The notes: generated by a model not told the origin, from the sequence alone. 64,000 nucleotides of DNA from an uncultured Alphaproteobacteria bacterium (GCA_900079695.1 LT599022.1:2486001-2550000), one strand, 5' to 3'. Positions 32,457 to 41,576 are shown, numbered from the stretch's first letter. Program-made: numbers and translations.

Positions 32457-33410
32457 ATGCTTTCGGCCCCACCCCTCGGCCTCCTGCGCACCTTCGAAGC
32501 CGCCGCGCGGCACCTCTCCTTCACCCTCGCGGCGCGCGAGCTGCACGTGACGCAGGCGGCGGTGAGCCAGCAGATCCGACAATTGGAGGCGATCCTCGGG
32601 GTGCGGCTGTTCAAGCGCCTCAACCGCGCCCTGCTGCTCACCGACGCGGGACAGGAGTACGCGGTGCCGGTACGTCAGGCGATCCAGACGATCGCCGAGG
32701 CGACGCGCAGGCTCGACGCGCACCAGAAGACCGGCATCCTCACCATCTCGATTCTGCCATCTTTGGCGGCGCGCTGGCTGGTGCCGCGAATCGGCCGCTT
32801 CCGCCAGCGCCACCCGGACGTCGACTTGCGGCTCCACACCAGCTTCACCCCGGTGGATTTCGAACGCGACGGGGTCGACGCGGCGATCCGCCTCGGCCAC
32901 TGGGGCACCGTAGCCGACAAATCGCTGCACGGCGAGGTGCTGATGCGGGAATTCATCTTCCCGGTGTGCGCGCCGTCGCTGGTGGGGGGCACGCCGCCGC
33001 TGCGCCGCCCGGAGGACCTGCGCTTCCACACCCTGCTGCAGGACGAATACATCGACTGGAACGAGTGGTTTCAGAAGGCCGGGGTCGCGCACGAATACGA
33101 CGTCCACAAGGGCCCGGCGTTCTTCGATTCGGCGATGAGCCTGCAGGCGGCGGTGGACGGCGTCGGCATCGCTCTCGGCCGCACGCCGCTGGTGGCGCGC
33201 GACCTGCAGATCGGCCGCCTGGTGGCGCCGTTCGCGCTGCGGGTGCCGCACCGCCACGCCTACCGGCTGGTGTGCCCCAAGGGCGACGAGACCAATCCCA
33301 AGATCCGGGTGTTCCGCGACTGGCTGGTCGAGGAGGTGGCGGCGTGGAAGCACGAGATCGCCGACCACCCGATGCTTTCGCTCACCGACCTCGACGCCGA
33401 GCCGGAATGA
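32457..33410 (+). CDS. LysR family transcriptional regulator (GcvA-like)
   Basis: 317 residues. The N-terminal winged helix LRTFEAAARHLSFTLAARELHVTQAAVSQQIRQLEAILGVRLFKR is typical, and the effector domain has the GcvA-group features TSFTPVDFERDGVDAAIRLGHW and SLQAAVDGVGIALGRTPLV. It should act as a tetramer that activates a divergent gene and represses itself. The neighbour DUF1127 gene and the palindrome at 32431-32445 make that pair the first target to test. The ATG at 32457 starts right after the operator. Confidence 0.9.
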   Translation: MLSAPPLGLLRTFEAAARHLSFTLAARELHVTQAAVSQQIRQLEAILGVRLFKRLNRALLLTDAGQEYAVPVRQAIQTIAEATRRLDAHQKTGILTISILPSLAARWLVPRIGRFRQRHPDVDLRLHTSFTPVDFERDGVDAAIRLGHWGTVADKSLHGEVLMREFIFPVCAPSLVGGTPPLRRPEDLRFHTLLQDEYIDWNEWFQKAGVAHEYDVHKGPAFFDSAMSLQAAVDGVGIALGRTPLVARDLQIGRLVAPFALRVPHRHAYRLVCPKGDETNPKIRVFRDWLVEEVAAWKHEIADHPMLSLTDLDAEPE

Positions 33411-33414
33411 GGCG

Positions 33415-34146
33415 TCAGGCGGCTTCGGGCACGCCGTCCTTGAGGATACGGTCGACGAACGCCGGCACGATTTCGGTGGCGGGGCCGAGAATCACCTCGG
33501 CGAACAGGGTCGCCCCCTGCGAGGGTTCGAGGTTGAGCTCCACCGAGTGGGCGAGGCCGCGGTAGCGCACGTGCTGCACGAATCCGGCGGCCGGATAGAC
33601 GTTGCCCGAGGTGCCGATCGAAACGAACAGGCCGCAGGTGTCGAGCTTCTCGTAGATCGTATCCATCCCGAGCGGCATCTCGCCGAACCACACGACGTGC
33701 GGCCGCATGCCGCCCTTGCGGCCGCAGTGCGGGCAGGGCGTGGCGGTCGAGAGCGGGTCGTCCCAGCGCATCAGCGCGTCGCAGTATTCGCAGCGCACCT
33801 TGAGCAGCTCGCCGTGCATGTGGATGAGGTTCTGCGAGCCCGCGCGCTCGTGCAGGTCGTCGATGTTCTGGGTCACCAGCAGCACCTCGCCCGGCCACTC
33901 GCGTTCGAGCCGCGCCAGCGCGTCGTGGGCGGCGTTGGGCACCACCTTGGGGTCCCGCAGGCCGAGGCGGCGGGCGTTGTAGAACTCCTGAACCCGCGAG
34001 GGATTGCGGGCGAACGCCTCGGGCGTGGCGACGTCCTCGATCCGCACCTTGGCCCAGATGCCGTCGCTGTCGCGGAAGGTGTCGAGGCCGGATTCCTTCG
34101 AGATTCCGGCGCCGGTGAGGATGACGATCGACGGGGTTTCGGTCAT
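33415..34146 (-). CDS. NAD-dependent protein deacylase (sirtuin, CobB type)
   Basis: 243 residues. The NAD site is seen in LTGAGISKESGLDTFRDSDGIW and TQNIDDLHERAG; the catalytic His is in HMHGEL. Zinc ligands are CEYC and CPHC. The YNARR pair (Y-x-x-R) is the mark of SIRT5-like sirtuins that remove succinyl or malonyl groups as well as acetyl. It is unrelated to cobalamin CobB despite the shared symbol in some databases. The ATG overlaps the stop of the RNA ligase gene, so it is the third gene of tesA-thpR-sirtuin. Confidence 0.92.
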   Translation of the reverse strand: MTETPSIVILTGAGISKESGLDTFRDSDGIWAKVRIEDVATPEAFARNPSRVQEFYNARRLGLRDPKVVPNAAHDALARLEREWPGEVLLVTQNIDDLHERAGSQNLIHMHGELLKVRCEYCDALMRWDDPLSTATPCPHCGRKGGMRPHVVWFGEMPLGMDTIYEKLDTCGLFVSIGTSGNVYPAAGFVQHVRYRGLAHSVELNLEPSQGATLFAEVILGPATEIVPAFVDRILKDGVPEAA

Positions 34147-34694
34147 GACGGGTCTCCGAGCGGGTAGGCGACCTCCTCGGTATAGCGCGAACCCTGCCGC
34201 CCGAGCACGCTCGAATAGAGGATCACCCGGTCGACCTCGAACGGCGTGCAGGCGATCAGCGCATGCGCGCCGAGGAATTCCTGGAGCTTGTCCGGCCGCA
34301 CGCCGGAGAACCGCGCCAGCGTCACGTGCGGGCGGAAGCGGCGGCTTTCCGGCGGCTGCAGGACGCCGGAGCCGAACACCAGGCTTTCCACCCGCTGCTG
34401 CAGTTCGACCAGTTCGGGATAGCGCTCCACCTCCGCCCACAGGGTGCGGGCGCGGTGGGCGTCGCCGCCGATCGCGAGCCCGGCGATCCGCACCGTCACC
34501 GCCGGGAAGCGCAGGCGCGAGAGGGACTCGGCGATCAGTTCCGCATCGGGCTCCTCGACCTCGCCGATGAAGCGCAGGGTGATGTGAAAGTTCTCGGGCG
34601 GGATCCAGCGCGCGCCGGGAAGGCCGCCGCCGATCCGCGCGAGGGCGGCGCGGCAGTCCTCCGGCAGCGCGAGGCCGACGAACAGCCGGATCAT
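34143..34694 (-). CDS. thpR: RNA 2',3'-cyclic phosphodiesterase (2'-5' RNA ligase family)
   Basis: 183 residues. The two catalytic H-x-T-x motifs are HITL (in NFHITLRFIGEV) and HVTL (in FRPHVTLARF), and the N-terminus MIRLFVGLALPEDCRAAL is typical of ThpR. It opens 2',3'-cyclic phosphates on RNA and can join 2'-5' in vitro. Start and stop overlap the flanking genes by four bases each. Confidence 0.92.
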   Translation of the reverse strand: MIRLFVGLALPEDCRAALARIGGGLPGARWIPPENFHITLRFIGEVEEPDAELIAESLSRLRFPAVTVRIAGLAIGGDAHRARTLWAEVERYPELVELQQRVESLVFGSGVLQPPESRRFRPHVTLARFSGVRPDKLQEFLGAHALIACTPFEVDRVILYSSVLGRQGSRYTEEVAYPLGDPS

Positions 34695-35350
34695 TCCGCC
34701 CCCTTCGCCGCCCGGGCGGCTTCGAGCAGCTTCACGGCATCGGGCAGGATCGCCGCGACGATCTTCTCGACCCCCGCGGCGTTGGGGTGGATCGCGTCGC
34801 CGAGTGTGAGGTCCGGCCGGTCGACGATCGGCAGGATGAACAGGGGAGCGAGCGGCACGCCGAAGTCCTTCGCGAGGGCGGGATAGATCGCGTCGAACGC
34901 CTGCACGTAGTCGGGTCCGAGATTGCGGGGCGCGGCCATCGGCGCGAGCAGCACCGGAATCCCGCGCCGCTTCAGTTCGGCGAGAATCGCCGCGAGGTTG
35001 TCCTTCGCCTGCGCGGGCGGCAGGCCGCGCAGGGCGTCGTTGGCGCCGAGTTCGAGGATCACCGCGTCGGGCCGGGGCTCCAGCATCCACTCCAGGCGGG
35101 CGCGGCCGCCCGCGGTGGTGTCGCCCGACACGCCGCCGTTGCGGACCCGCACGTTCCACCCCATGTCCCGCAGGCGGCGCTCCAGAACCTGGGGGAACGC
35201 TTGGTTCTCGGGCAGGCCGTATCCCGCGGTGAGACTGTCGCCGAACGCCAGAACCGCCAGCGGTTCCGCCGCCCCCGCGGCAGGCGCGGCGGCGCCGACC
35301 AGGGCCGCGGCGACCGCGACGCCGCGCAACCGCTTGGTAAGGATCGACAT
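34691..35350 (-). CDS. SGNH/GDSL-type esterase (TesA-like arylesterase), secreted
   Basis: 219 residues with a signal peptide (about 1-29). The catalytic Ser lies in FGDSLTAGYGLP, the block III Asn in ELGANDALRG, and the Asp-His pair near the end in DAIHPNAAG. TesA-type enzymes are periplasmic thioesterase/lysophospholipase/esterases. AGGAG five bases upstream fixes the ATG at 35350. That ATG shares two bases with the ATG of the divergent ABC gene, an arrangement also known from E. coli tesA/ybbA neighbours. Confidence 0.9.
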   Translation of the reverse strand: MSILTKRLRGVAVAAALVGAAAPAAGAAEPLAVLAFGDSLTAGYGLPENQAFPQVLERRLRDMGWNVRVRNGGVSGDTTAGGRARLEWMLEPRPDAVILELGANDALRGLPPAQAKDNLAAILAELKRRGIPVLLAPMAAPRNLGPDYVQAFDAIYPALAKDFGVPLAPLFILPIVDRPDLTLGDAIHPNAAGVEKIVAAILPDAVKLLEAARAAKGAE

Positions 35351-36065
35351 GGGCACTCCTCGGATTCAGCATCGGATTGAGCCGGCCGACGAAGCGTTGC
35401 GCCTCGACGGCGTCGGATTCGACGCGGCGACCGACGCCGGTCCCCTGGTCATCCTCCATGATATAGATCTGGTCGTCGCCCAGGGCGAGTCGGTGGCGGT
35501 TCTCGGGCCGTCCGGCTCGGGCAAGTCGACGCTGATGATGCTGATGGGCGGCCTCGAACGGCCGACCCGCGGCACGGTGGCGGTCGGCGGCCAAAGTCTT
35601 GCCGGCCTCGGCGAGGACGAGCTCGCGGTGTTCCGCCGCGGCCGCGTCGGCATCGTCTTCCAGGCGTTCCACCTGATCCCGACGCTCACCGCGCTCGACA
35701 ACGTCGCGGTGCCGCTCGACCTCGCGGGGCTGCCCGAGTCCCGCACCCGCGCCGCCGAGGTGCTGGCGGCGGTCGGGCTCGGCCACCGCCTCGGCCACCT
35801 CCCAGCCAAGCTTTCGGGCGGCGAGCAACAGCGGGTCGCGCTCGCCCGCGCGCTCGCGCCGCGGCCGCGCCTCCTGCTCGCCGACGAACCCACCGGCAAC
35901 CTCGATACCGAAAGCGGCCGGGCCGTCGCCGACCTGATGTTCGCCGCCGCCGGGCCGGGCGGCGCGACCCTGATCCTGATCACCCACGACGAGGCCCTCG
36001 CCGCCCGCTGCGACCGCGTCGTCCGCCTCGCCGACGGCCGGATCGTCGCGGACCAGCGGCGATGA
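35349..36065 (+). CDS. ABC transporter ATP-binding protein (YbbA/LolD-like)
   Basis: 238 residues. Walker A GPSGSGKST, Q-loop IVFQAFHLIPTLTALDNVA, signature LSGGEQQR, Walker B LLLADEPTGNLD and the switch His in ITHDEA are intact; the pattern is of the MacB/LolD class. It works with the large FtsX-like permease encoded next (ATGA overlap). The ATG at 35349-35351 lies in a CATG that also holds the opposite tesA ATG; a TAAGGA site precedes it. Confidence 0.9.
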   Translation: MGTPRIQHRIEPADEALRLDGVGFDAATDAGPLVILHDIDLVVAQGESVAVLGPSGSGKSTLMMLMGGLERPTRGTVAVGGQSLAGLGEDELAVFRRGRVGIVFQAFHLIPTLTALDNVAVPLDLAGLPESRTRAAEVLAAVGLGHRLGHLPAKLSGGEQQRVALARALAPRPRLLLADEPTGNLDTESGRAVADLMFAAAGPGGATLILITHDEALAARCDRVVRLADGRIVADQRR

Positions 36066-38593
36066 GCGGGTTCGCCACCCTCGTCCGCCTCGCCGGGCGC
36101 GATCTCGCGGGCAGCTTCGCACACCGTCTTTCGGGCTTCCGGGTATTGCTCGCCGGGCTGATCCTGGGCGTCGGCGCGGTGGCGGCGGCAGGCAGCGTGG
36201 TCTCCGCGGTGGAGGCGGGCCTGGCGCACGACGCCCGCGCGCTGCTGGGCGGCGACGTCGAGGCGGCGCGGCTCTACACCCCGCTGGCGCCGCCGGAGCG
36301 AGCGAAGCTCGAAGCCATGGGCGCGGTCTCCGAAATCGCCGAGACCCGCGCGATGGTGCGCCGCGCCGACGATCCCGGGCGCGCCGTGCTTGCCGAACTG
36401 AAGGCGGTGGATGCCGCGTGGCCGTTGGTCGGCACGCTGCGCCTCGATCCGCCGTTGCCGTCCGCCGAGGTTTTCCGGGTCGAGGACGGGATGCGCGGCA
36501 TCGCGGTCGCGCCGCAATTGCTGCGCCGTCTCGATCTCGCGGTCGGCGACGCGGTGCGGATCGGCGACGCCAGTTTCCGCATCCGCGCCGCGATCCGCTT
36601 CGAACCCGACGGCGGCTCCCGCAGCTTCGCGCTCGGGCCGCGCGTCCTCGCCGATCTCGACGGCCTGCGCGACACCGGCCTGATCCAGCCCGGCAGCATG
36701 ATCACCTGGGCGAGCCGCGTCGCCGGAACCCCCGCGCCCGACGCCGCGTCGGTCAAGGCCGCGCTCGGCGAAACCTTCCGGGTGCGCGGGCTGGACGCCG
36801 CCGCGCCCGGCACCCGCCGCTTCCTCGATACGATCGCGAGCTTCCTCACCTGGGCCGGATTGTCGGCGCTGCTGGTGGGCGGCGTCGGCGTGGCGAGCTC
36901 GGTGACCGCGGCGCTGGAAGCGCGCCGCCCGATCCTCGCGGTGCTGAAATCCCAGGGCGCCACCAACCGCCAGATCGTCGGCCTCCACGCGCTGGTGATC
37001 GGCGCGGTGGCGGCGGCGGGCATCGGGCTCGGCGTGGCGCTCGGCGCGCTCGCGCCGTGGCCGGTGGCGGCGCTGATCGCAGGCGCGGACACGCCGCTGC
37101 CCGCCGCGCCGATCCCCGGTCTCTACGCCGCGCCGCTGCTGCGCGCCGCCGGGTTCGGCGCGGTGATCGCCGCCGCGTTCGCGTGGTGGCCGCTGCTGCG
37201 TGCCCGCGAGATTCCCGCCGCCAGTCTGCTCAAGGATGCGGAAGGCGATACCCAGTCGCCGATTCCGGCGGTCGCCTGGGCGATTCTCGCCGCATTGGTC
37301 GCCGCAGGGCTCGCGCTCGCCGCCACCACCGGCGACCGGCCGCTCGCCGGGATCGGCTTCGTCGGCGGTGCGGCGGCGGTGCTGGCGGGGCTGCGCGGCG
37401 TCGCCTGGGCGGCGCAGAAGGCGGTGCCGCCGGTCGCACGGCGGGTGTCGGGCGTGCTCGGCCGCCTCGCGCTCGCCAATCTCGCCCGTCGGCGGTCGCC
37501 GATGGTGCCGATGATGATCGCCCTCGGCCTCGGCGCGACGGTGCTGGTGACGCTCACCCAGGTGCAGGGCAACGTCTCCGCGCAGATCGGCAGCGAGCGC
37601 GGCGACGACCACCCCACCTATTTCTTCATCGACATCCAACCCGCCGACCTCGACCGCTTCCGCGCCGTCGTCGCCGCCGTTCCCGGCGCGCGGATCGAGG
37701 ACGAGGCGCCGATGGTGCGCGGCCGCGTGGTGCGCATCAACGGCCGCCCGGCGGTGGCCGAAGCCCTGCCGCCCGACGCGCGCTGGGTGGTGCGCGGCGA
37801 CCGCGGCCTCACCGCCAGCGCCCTCCCGCCGCGCGGCGCGGAAATCGTTTCGGGCGCGTGGTGGCGGGGTGCGCCGGAAACGCCGCAGGTGTCTCTCGCC
37901 GACAGCGTCGCCGAGGCCCTCGGGCTCAAGATCGGCGACACCGTCACCGTCAATGTCCTCGGCCGCGAGATCACCGCCACCGTCGCCTCCACCCGGCGGG
38001 TGCGCTGGACCTCGCTGTCGATGAACTTCACCTTCGTGTTCTCGCCCGGAGTGATCGACGCCGCGCCGCACACCCAGCTCGTCACGGTCAAGGCGACGCC
38101 CACCGCGGAAGCCTCGCTCGAACGCGCGGTGGCGCGGGAGCTGCCAAACGTTTCGGCGGTGCGCGTCGCCGACGTGCTCGAACGGGTGCAGGGGATTTCC
38201 GACGTCGGCGGCCGCGCGGTGCTCGCGGTCACCGGCGTCACCGTGCTCGCCGGGCTGTTCGTGCTCGGCGGCGCGGTCTCCTCGGGCCTGCGCGACCGCC
38301 TCAATCAGGCGGTGGTGCTCAAGGTGCTGGGCGCGCGGCGGCGCGATCTGATGCGCGTCACCGCCTGGGAGTTCCTCGCGATCGGCGGCATCGTCGGCGG
38401 TTTCGCGGTGCTTGCGGGCAGCGCCGCCGCGTGGGCGGTGGTGGTCCACCTGATGCGCCTGGAGTTCGCCGTCCGCCCCGCCGAGGCGATCGCGGTCGCG
38501 CTCGCCTGCGCGGCCGCCGGGCTCGCCACCGGCGCGACGATCTCCGGCCGAATTCTCGCCGCCCGGCCCGCGCGGCGGCTGCGCCACCTTTGA
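36062..38593 (+). CDS. FtsX-like ABC permease (YbbP family)
   Basis: 843 residues, the size of YbbP. It has a first helix at about 25-45, a large periplasmic region, a membrane block at about 260-440 with two FtsX-type parts (GGVGVASSVTAALEARRPILAVLKSQGAT, and later LRDRLNQAVVLKVLGARRRDLMRV), and a second periplasmic region between. YbbA-YbbP complexes are mechanotransmission-type ABC systems linked to TesA by gene neighbourhood; their substrate is not settled, lipoprotein or lipid handling being suspected. Confidence 0.9.
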   Translation: MSGFATLVRLAGRDLAGSFAHRLSGFRVLLAGLILGVGAVAAAGSVVSAVEAGLAHDARALLGGDVEAARLYTPLAPPERAKLEAMGAVSEIAETRAMVRRADDPGRAVLAELKAVDAAWPLVGTLRLDPPLPSAEVFRVEDGMRGIAVAPQLLRRLDLAVGDAVRIGDASFRIRAAIRFEPDGGSRSFALGPRVLADLDGLRDTGLIQPGSMITWASRVAGTPAPDAASVKAALGETFRVRGLDAAAPGTRRFLDTIASFLTWAGLSALLVGGVGVASSVTAALEARRPILAVLKSQGATNRQIVGLHALVIGAVAAAGIGLGVALGALAPWPVAALIAGADTPLPAAPIPGLYAAPLLRAAGFGAVIAAAFAWWPLLRAREIPAASLLKDAEGDTQSPIPAVAWAILAALVAAGLALAATTGDRPLAGIGFVGGAAAVLAGLRGVAWAAQKAVPPVARRVSGVLGRLALANLARRRSPMVPMMIALGLGATVLVTLTQVQGNVSAQIGSERGDDHPTYFFIDIQPADLDRFRAVVAAVPGARIEDEAPMVRGRVVRINGRPAVAEALPPDARWVVRGDRGLTASALPPRGAEIVSGAWWRGAPETPQVSLADSVAEALGLKIGDTVTVNVLGREITATVASTRRVRWTSLSMNFTFVFSPGVIDAAPHTQLVTVKATPTAEASLERAVARELPNVSAVRVADVLERVQGISDVGGRAVLAVTGVTVLAGLFVLGGAVSSGLRDRLNQAVVLKVLGARRRDLMRVTAWEFLAIGGIVGGFAVLAGSAAAWAVVVHLMRLEFAVRPAEAIAVALACAAAGLATGATISGRILAARPARRLRHL

Positions 38594-38725
38594 GGACCAA
38601 GGCTTTCCGCCGGTTCCGATTGCATTCTTCCCGGCATGCCGCGTAGACTTGCGCAGTGTTCGACTTCACCACATCTCTTGCACCGAGGGTGGACGAGACC
38701 GCCCAGACAACCCGAGAGGACGACC

Positions 38726-39475
38726 ATGACGAGTTACCCCGACCCGCGTTTCGCAACGATGGGCCGCACTGCGACGGCAGAGGCCGTCGACCAGGGTCTG
38801 CGTGCCTATATGTTGAAGGTTTACAACTACATGGCATCCGCCCTGGCGCTCACCGGCCTGGTCGCCTATCTGGTGGCGCACACCCCGGCGCTGATGCAGA
38901 TGCTCTATGTCGTGTCGCCGCGCGGCATCCAGCCCACCATGCTCGGCTGGGTGGTGATGTTCGCGCCGCTCGCGCTGGTGTTCTTCCTCAGCATGAAGAT
39001 CGGCTCGATGCAGGTGCGCACCGCGCAGACCGTGTTCTGGGTCTACGCCGGGCTGGTGGGCGCGTCGCTGGCCTATATCTTCGCGCTCTATACCGGCGCG
39101 TCGATCGCCCGGGTGTTCTTCATCACCTCGGCGGCGTTCGCCGGGCTGAGCCTCTACGGCTACACCACCAAGCGCAATCTCTCCGGCATGGGCTCGTTCC
39201 TGATCATGGGCCTGATCGGCGGCATCGTCGCGATGGTGGTGAACATGTTCCTGCAGAGCACGGTCCTCGACCTCGCGCTCTCGGCGATGTTCCTCCTGAT
39301 CTTCGCGGGCCTCACCGCCTACGACACCCAGAAGATCAAGTCGATGTACTTCGCCTACGGCGACAGCCAGGAAATCGCCGAGAAGACCGCGGTGATGGGC
39401 GCCCTGTCGCTCTACCTCGACTTCCTCAACATGTTCCTGATCATGCTGCGCTTCATGGGCAACCGGAACCAGTAA
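38726..39475 (+). CDS. BAX inhibitor-1 family membrane protein (YbhL/YccA-like)
   Basis: 249 residues with about seven membrane segments. LRAYMLKVYNYMASALALTGLVAYL opens the domain, and the family's C-terminal signature is clear: FAGLTAYDTQKIKSMY followed by MGALSLYLDFLNMFLIMLRFMGNR. Bacterial members are calcium-leak or protease-modulating proteins. GAGAGGA upstream supports the ATG at 38726. A good terminator follows at 39501-39524. Confidence 0.93.
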   Translation: MTSYPDPRFATMGRTATAEAVDQGLRAYMLKVYNYMASALALTGLVAYLVAHTPALMQMLYVVSPRGIQPTMLGWVVMFAPLALVFFLSMKIGSMQVRTAQTVFWVYAGLVGASLAYIFALYTGASIARVFFITSAAFAGLSLYGYTTKRNLSGMGSFLIMGLIGGIVAMVVNMFLQSTVLDLALSAMFLLIFAGLTAYDTQKIKSMYFAYGDSQEIAEKTAVMGALSLYLDFLNMFLIMLRFMGNRNQ

Positions 39476-39500
39476 GCTCCGGAACATCCCCGATATCCGA

Positions 39501-39524
39501 AGGGCCGGTCGCAAGACCGGCCCT
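39501..39524 (+). terminator. Terminator of the BAX-inhibitor gene
   Basis: AGGGCCGGTC and GACCGGCCCT form a perfect 10-bp stem with a GCAA tetraloop, followed by TTCGGTTT. Confidence 0.75.
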
Positions 39525-39540
39525 TTCGGTTTGGGGAAAA

Positions 39541-39706
39541 CCGGGCTCCGCCCGGACCCGCACAGGGCCTTGGGCCCTGTGTACCCGGACGTTTTGGTTT
39601 TCCGCGAAGCGGGATAGGCCGATCACGCCGCGTGATGTCCCGATAGCGCTATGCGCACCACCAAAACGAATGGGAGGCGCGGAGGGACCGAGTCCCTCCG
39701 CAAAGT
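39541..39706. repeat. Structured intergenic repeat, copy A
   Basis: About 165 bases, highly similar to 51378-51545. It contains hairpin 1 (CCGGGC-TCC-GCCCGG, 39541-39555), hairpin 2 (CACAGGGCC/GGCCCTGTG type, 39561-39581), a left arm TTTTCCGCGAAGCGGGAT whose right arm has decayed, and hairpin 4 (GCGGAGGGAC-CGA-GTCCCTCCGC, 39679-39701). It fills the gap between the BAX-inhibitor gene and cobK. It is not coding. Confidence 0.75.
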
Positions 39707-39707
39707 T

Positions 39708-40451
39708 TTACCCGAAGTTCTTTTCCACCCACGCCACGGCCTCTTCCGGCGCGCAGGTGTCGCCGGGTTCGGCGGGCGGGCGGGCGACCATCAGCACCGG
39801 AATGCCGAGGCTGCGGGCGGCGGCGATCTTGCCGTAGGTGGCCGCGCCGCCCGCGTGCTTGGTGACGATCACGTCGATGGCGTGGGCGCGGAGCAGCGCG
39901 CGTTCGTCGGCCTCGGCGAACGGACCACGGGCGGCGAGGGTGAGATGCGGGCCGTTCAGAAGGGGCGCGGCGGGCGGATCGACGACGCGGACCAGCCGCC
40001 AGATTTCGGTAAGGGTGCGGAACGGTTCGAGTTCGCCGACGCCGACGGTGAGGAAGGCGCGGCGACCGATCTCGGGCAGCCGGTCGGCGGCTTCGGCGAC
40101 GGTCGCGGTTTCGATCCAGCGATCGTCCGGGTGGCGCGGCCAGGGCGCGCGGCGCACCTGGACGCGCGGCACCTCGGCGGCTTCGGCGGCGCGGCGGGCG
40201 TTGCGGGAGATCTGGGCGGCGAACGGGTGGGTAGCGTCGACGACGGCAGCGACGCCCGCGGTGCGGAGGAAGGTTTCGAGTCCGGCCGCACCGCCGAAGC
40301 CGCCGACGCGGACCTCGCCGGGGATCGGCTTCGGCGACTTCACCCGCCCGGCGAGGGAGGTGAGGACACGGCGACCGGCGGCGGCCAGTTCGGCAGCGAT
40401 CGCCTGCGCCTCGGCGGTGCCGCCGAGAATCAGGATCAGGTCACGGGGCAC
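39708..40451 (-). CDS. cobK: Precorrin-6A / cobalt-precorrin-6A reductase
   Basis: 247 residues, normal for CobK/CbiJ. The NADPH site is at the N-terminus (LILILGGTAEAQAIAAEL), followed by VVDATHPFAAQISRNA and, late, DVIVTKHAGGAATYGKI. It reduces the macrocycle at C18-C19. The start is a GTG at 40451 overlapping the cbiD stop by 11 bases, so the two are coupled. It is the last gene of the cbiD-cobK pair, ending at the repeat element. Confidence 0.92.
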   Translation of the reverse strand: MPRDLILILGGTAEAQAIAAELAAAGRRVLTSLAGRVKSPKPIPGEVRVGGFGGAAGLETFLRTAGVAAVVDATHPFAAQISRNARRAAEAAEVPRVQVRRAPWPRHPDDRWIETATVAEAADRLPEIGRRAFLTVGVGELEPFRTLTEIWRLVRVVDPPAAPLLNGPHLTLAARGPFAEADERALLRAHAIDVIVTKHAGGAATYGKIAAARSLGIPVLMVARPPAEPGDTCAPEEAVAWVEKNFG

Positions 40452-41520
40452 GGCCGACCACCTCGCCGGAGCGGTCGACCACCAGCACGTCGACGATCGT
40501 TTCGGGTTTGACGATGCCCGTCGCGACGGCGCGGCAACGCGCCGCGACCGCATCGCCGAGGGGCAACCCGGCGGCATGCGCACGCTCCAGCACCTCGATC
40601 GCGGTGTTGGCGGCGCGGCAGGCGGCGACCAGTTCGGCATCGCCGCCGAGTTCGCCCACCAGCGCGGCGAGCTTGCCGAAGTCGACGCGCGACTCCTTGG
40701 AATGGACGTTGAGTTCGCCCTCGCCGAGCTTGACGAACTTGGCGAAGCCGCCCGCCAGGGTGAGGCGCGGCAACGGGTGGGCGCGGAGGTACTTCAGCAG
40801 CCCGCCGACGAAATCGCCCATGTCGATCAGCGCGACGTCGGGCAGGCCGTGGACGCGCCGCGCCGCGCGCTCGGAGGCGAATCCGGTAGAGGCGGCGACG
40901 TGCGCGGCGCCCGAGGCGGCGGCGACCTTGACGGCGCGCTGGATGGTCTGGATGAACGCCTCGCAGGAATAGGGCACCACCACCCCGGTGGTGCCGAGCA
41001 CCGACAGGCCGCCGACGATGCCGAGGCGCGGGTTGAGGGTCTTCTCGGCCAGTTCCACCCCTTTCGGGATAGAAATCGTCACCTCGACGTCGGTGGGACC
41101 GCCGGTTTCGTCGGCGGCGGCGAGGAGATTGGCGGAAACGATCCGGCGCGGCCCGGGGTTGATCGCCGGTTCGCCGACCGGCACCGGAATCCCGGGGCGG
41201 GTGACGATGCCGACGCCGACGCCGCCCTTGAAGACGATGCCGCTGCCGGGCGCGCCCCGGCGCACGGTGACGAGAACCTCGGCGCCGTGGGTGACGTCGG
41301 GGTCGTCGCCGCCGTCCTTGATCACTCCCGCGGTCGCCGCGCCGCTCTCCAGCCGCCGCGTCGAGAGGGCGAAGACCGGCCGTTCGCCGCGCGGCAGAAC
41401 GATGTCCACCGGGTCGGGGAAGCCCCGGCCCGCGAGCGCGAAGTAGGCGGCCTTGGCGGCGGCGGCGGCGCAGGCGCCGGTGGTCCAGCCGCTGCGCAGG
41501 GGTTTGTCGGCTTCCGCCAT
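40441..41520 (-). CDS. cbiD: Cobalt-precorrin-5B C1-methyltransferase
   Basis: 359 residues. The N-terminus LRSGWTTGACAAAAAKAAYFAL and the segments INPGPRRIV, GGLSVLGTTGVVVPYSCEAFI and THP-region equivalents are those of CbiD. CbiD methylates C1 in the early-cobalt (anaerobic-type) route, where the unrelated CobF would be used in the aerobic one; its presence with CbiX and CbiG fixes the pathway type. The ATG at 41520 has GAGGA upstream. It is divergent from cobA over 91 bases. Confidence 0.94.
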   Translation of the reverse strand: MAEADKPLRSGWTTGACAAAAAKAAYFALAGRGFPDPVDIVLPRGERPVFALSTRRLESGAATAGVIKDGGDDPDVTHGAEVLVTVRRGAPGSGIVFKGGVGVGIVTRPGIPVPVGEPAINPGPRRIVSANLLAAADETGGPTDVEVTISIPKGVELAEKTLNPRLGIVGGLSVLGTTGVVVPYSCEAFIQTIQRAVKVAAASGAAHVAASTGFASERAARRVHGLPDVALIDMGDFVGGLLKYLRAHPLPRLTLAGGFAKFVKLGEGELNVHSKESRVDFGKLAALVGELGGDAELVAACRAANTAIEVLERAHAAGLPLGDAVAARCRAVATGIVKPETIVDVLVVDRSGEVVGRAP

Positions 41521-41576
41521 CGTCGGGTCCTCGTGTAACTTCGTACCGAAAAGTGTCTTAGAGCACCAAACGCGGC

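Noticed and set aside
35366-38587. Very long open frame on the minus strand opposite the ybbA-ybbP genes
   Set aside because: It is a shadow produced by high GC at third codon positions; its translation is Arg/His/Ala-rich, without recognisable domains, and the plus-strand genes have clear motifs.
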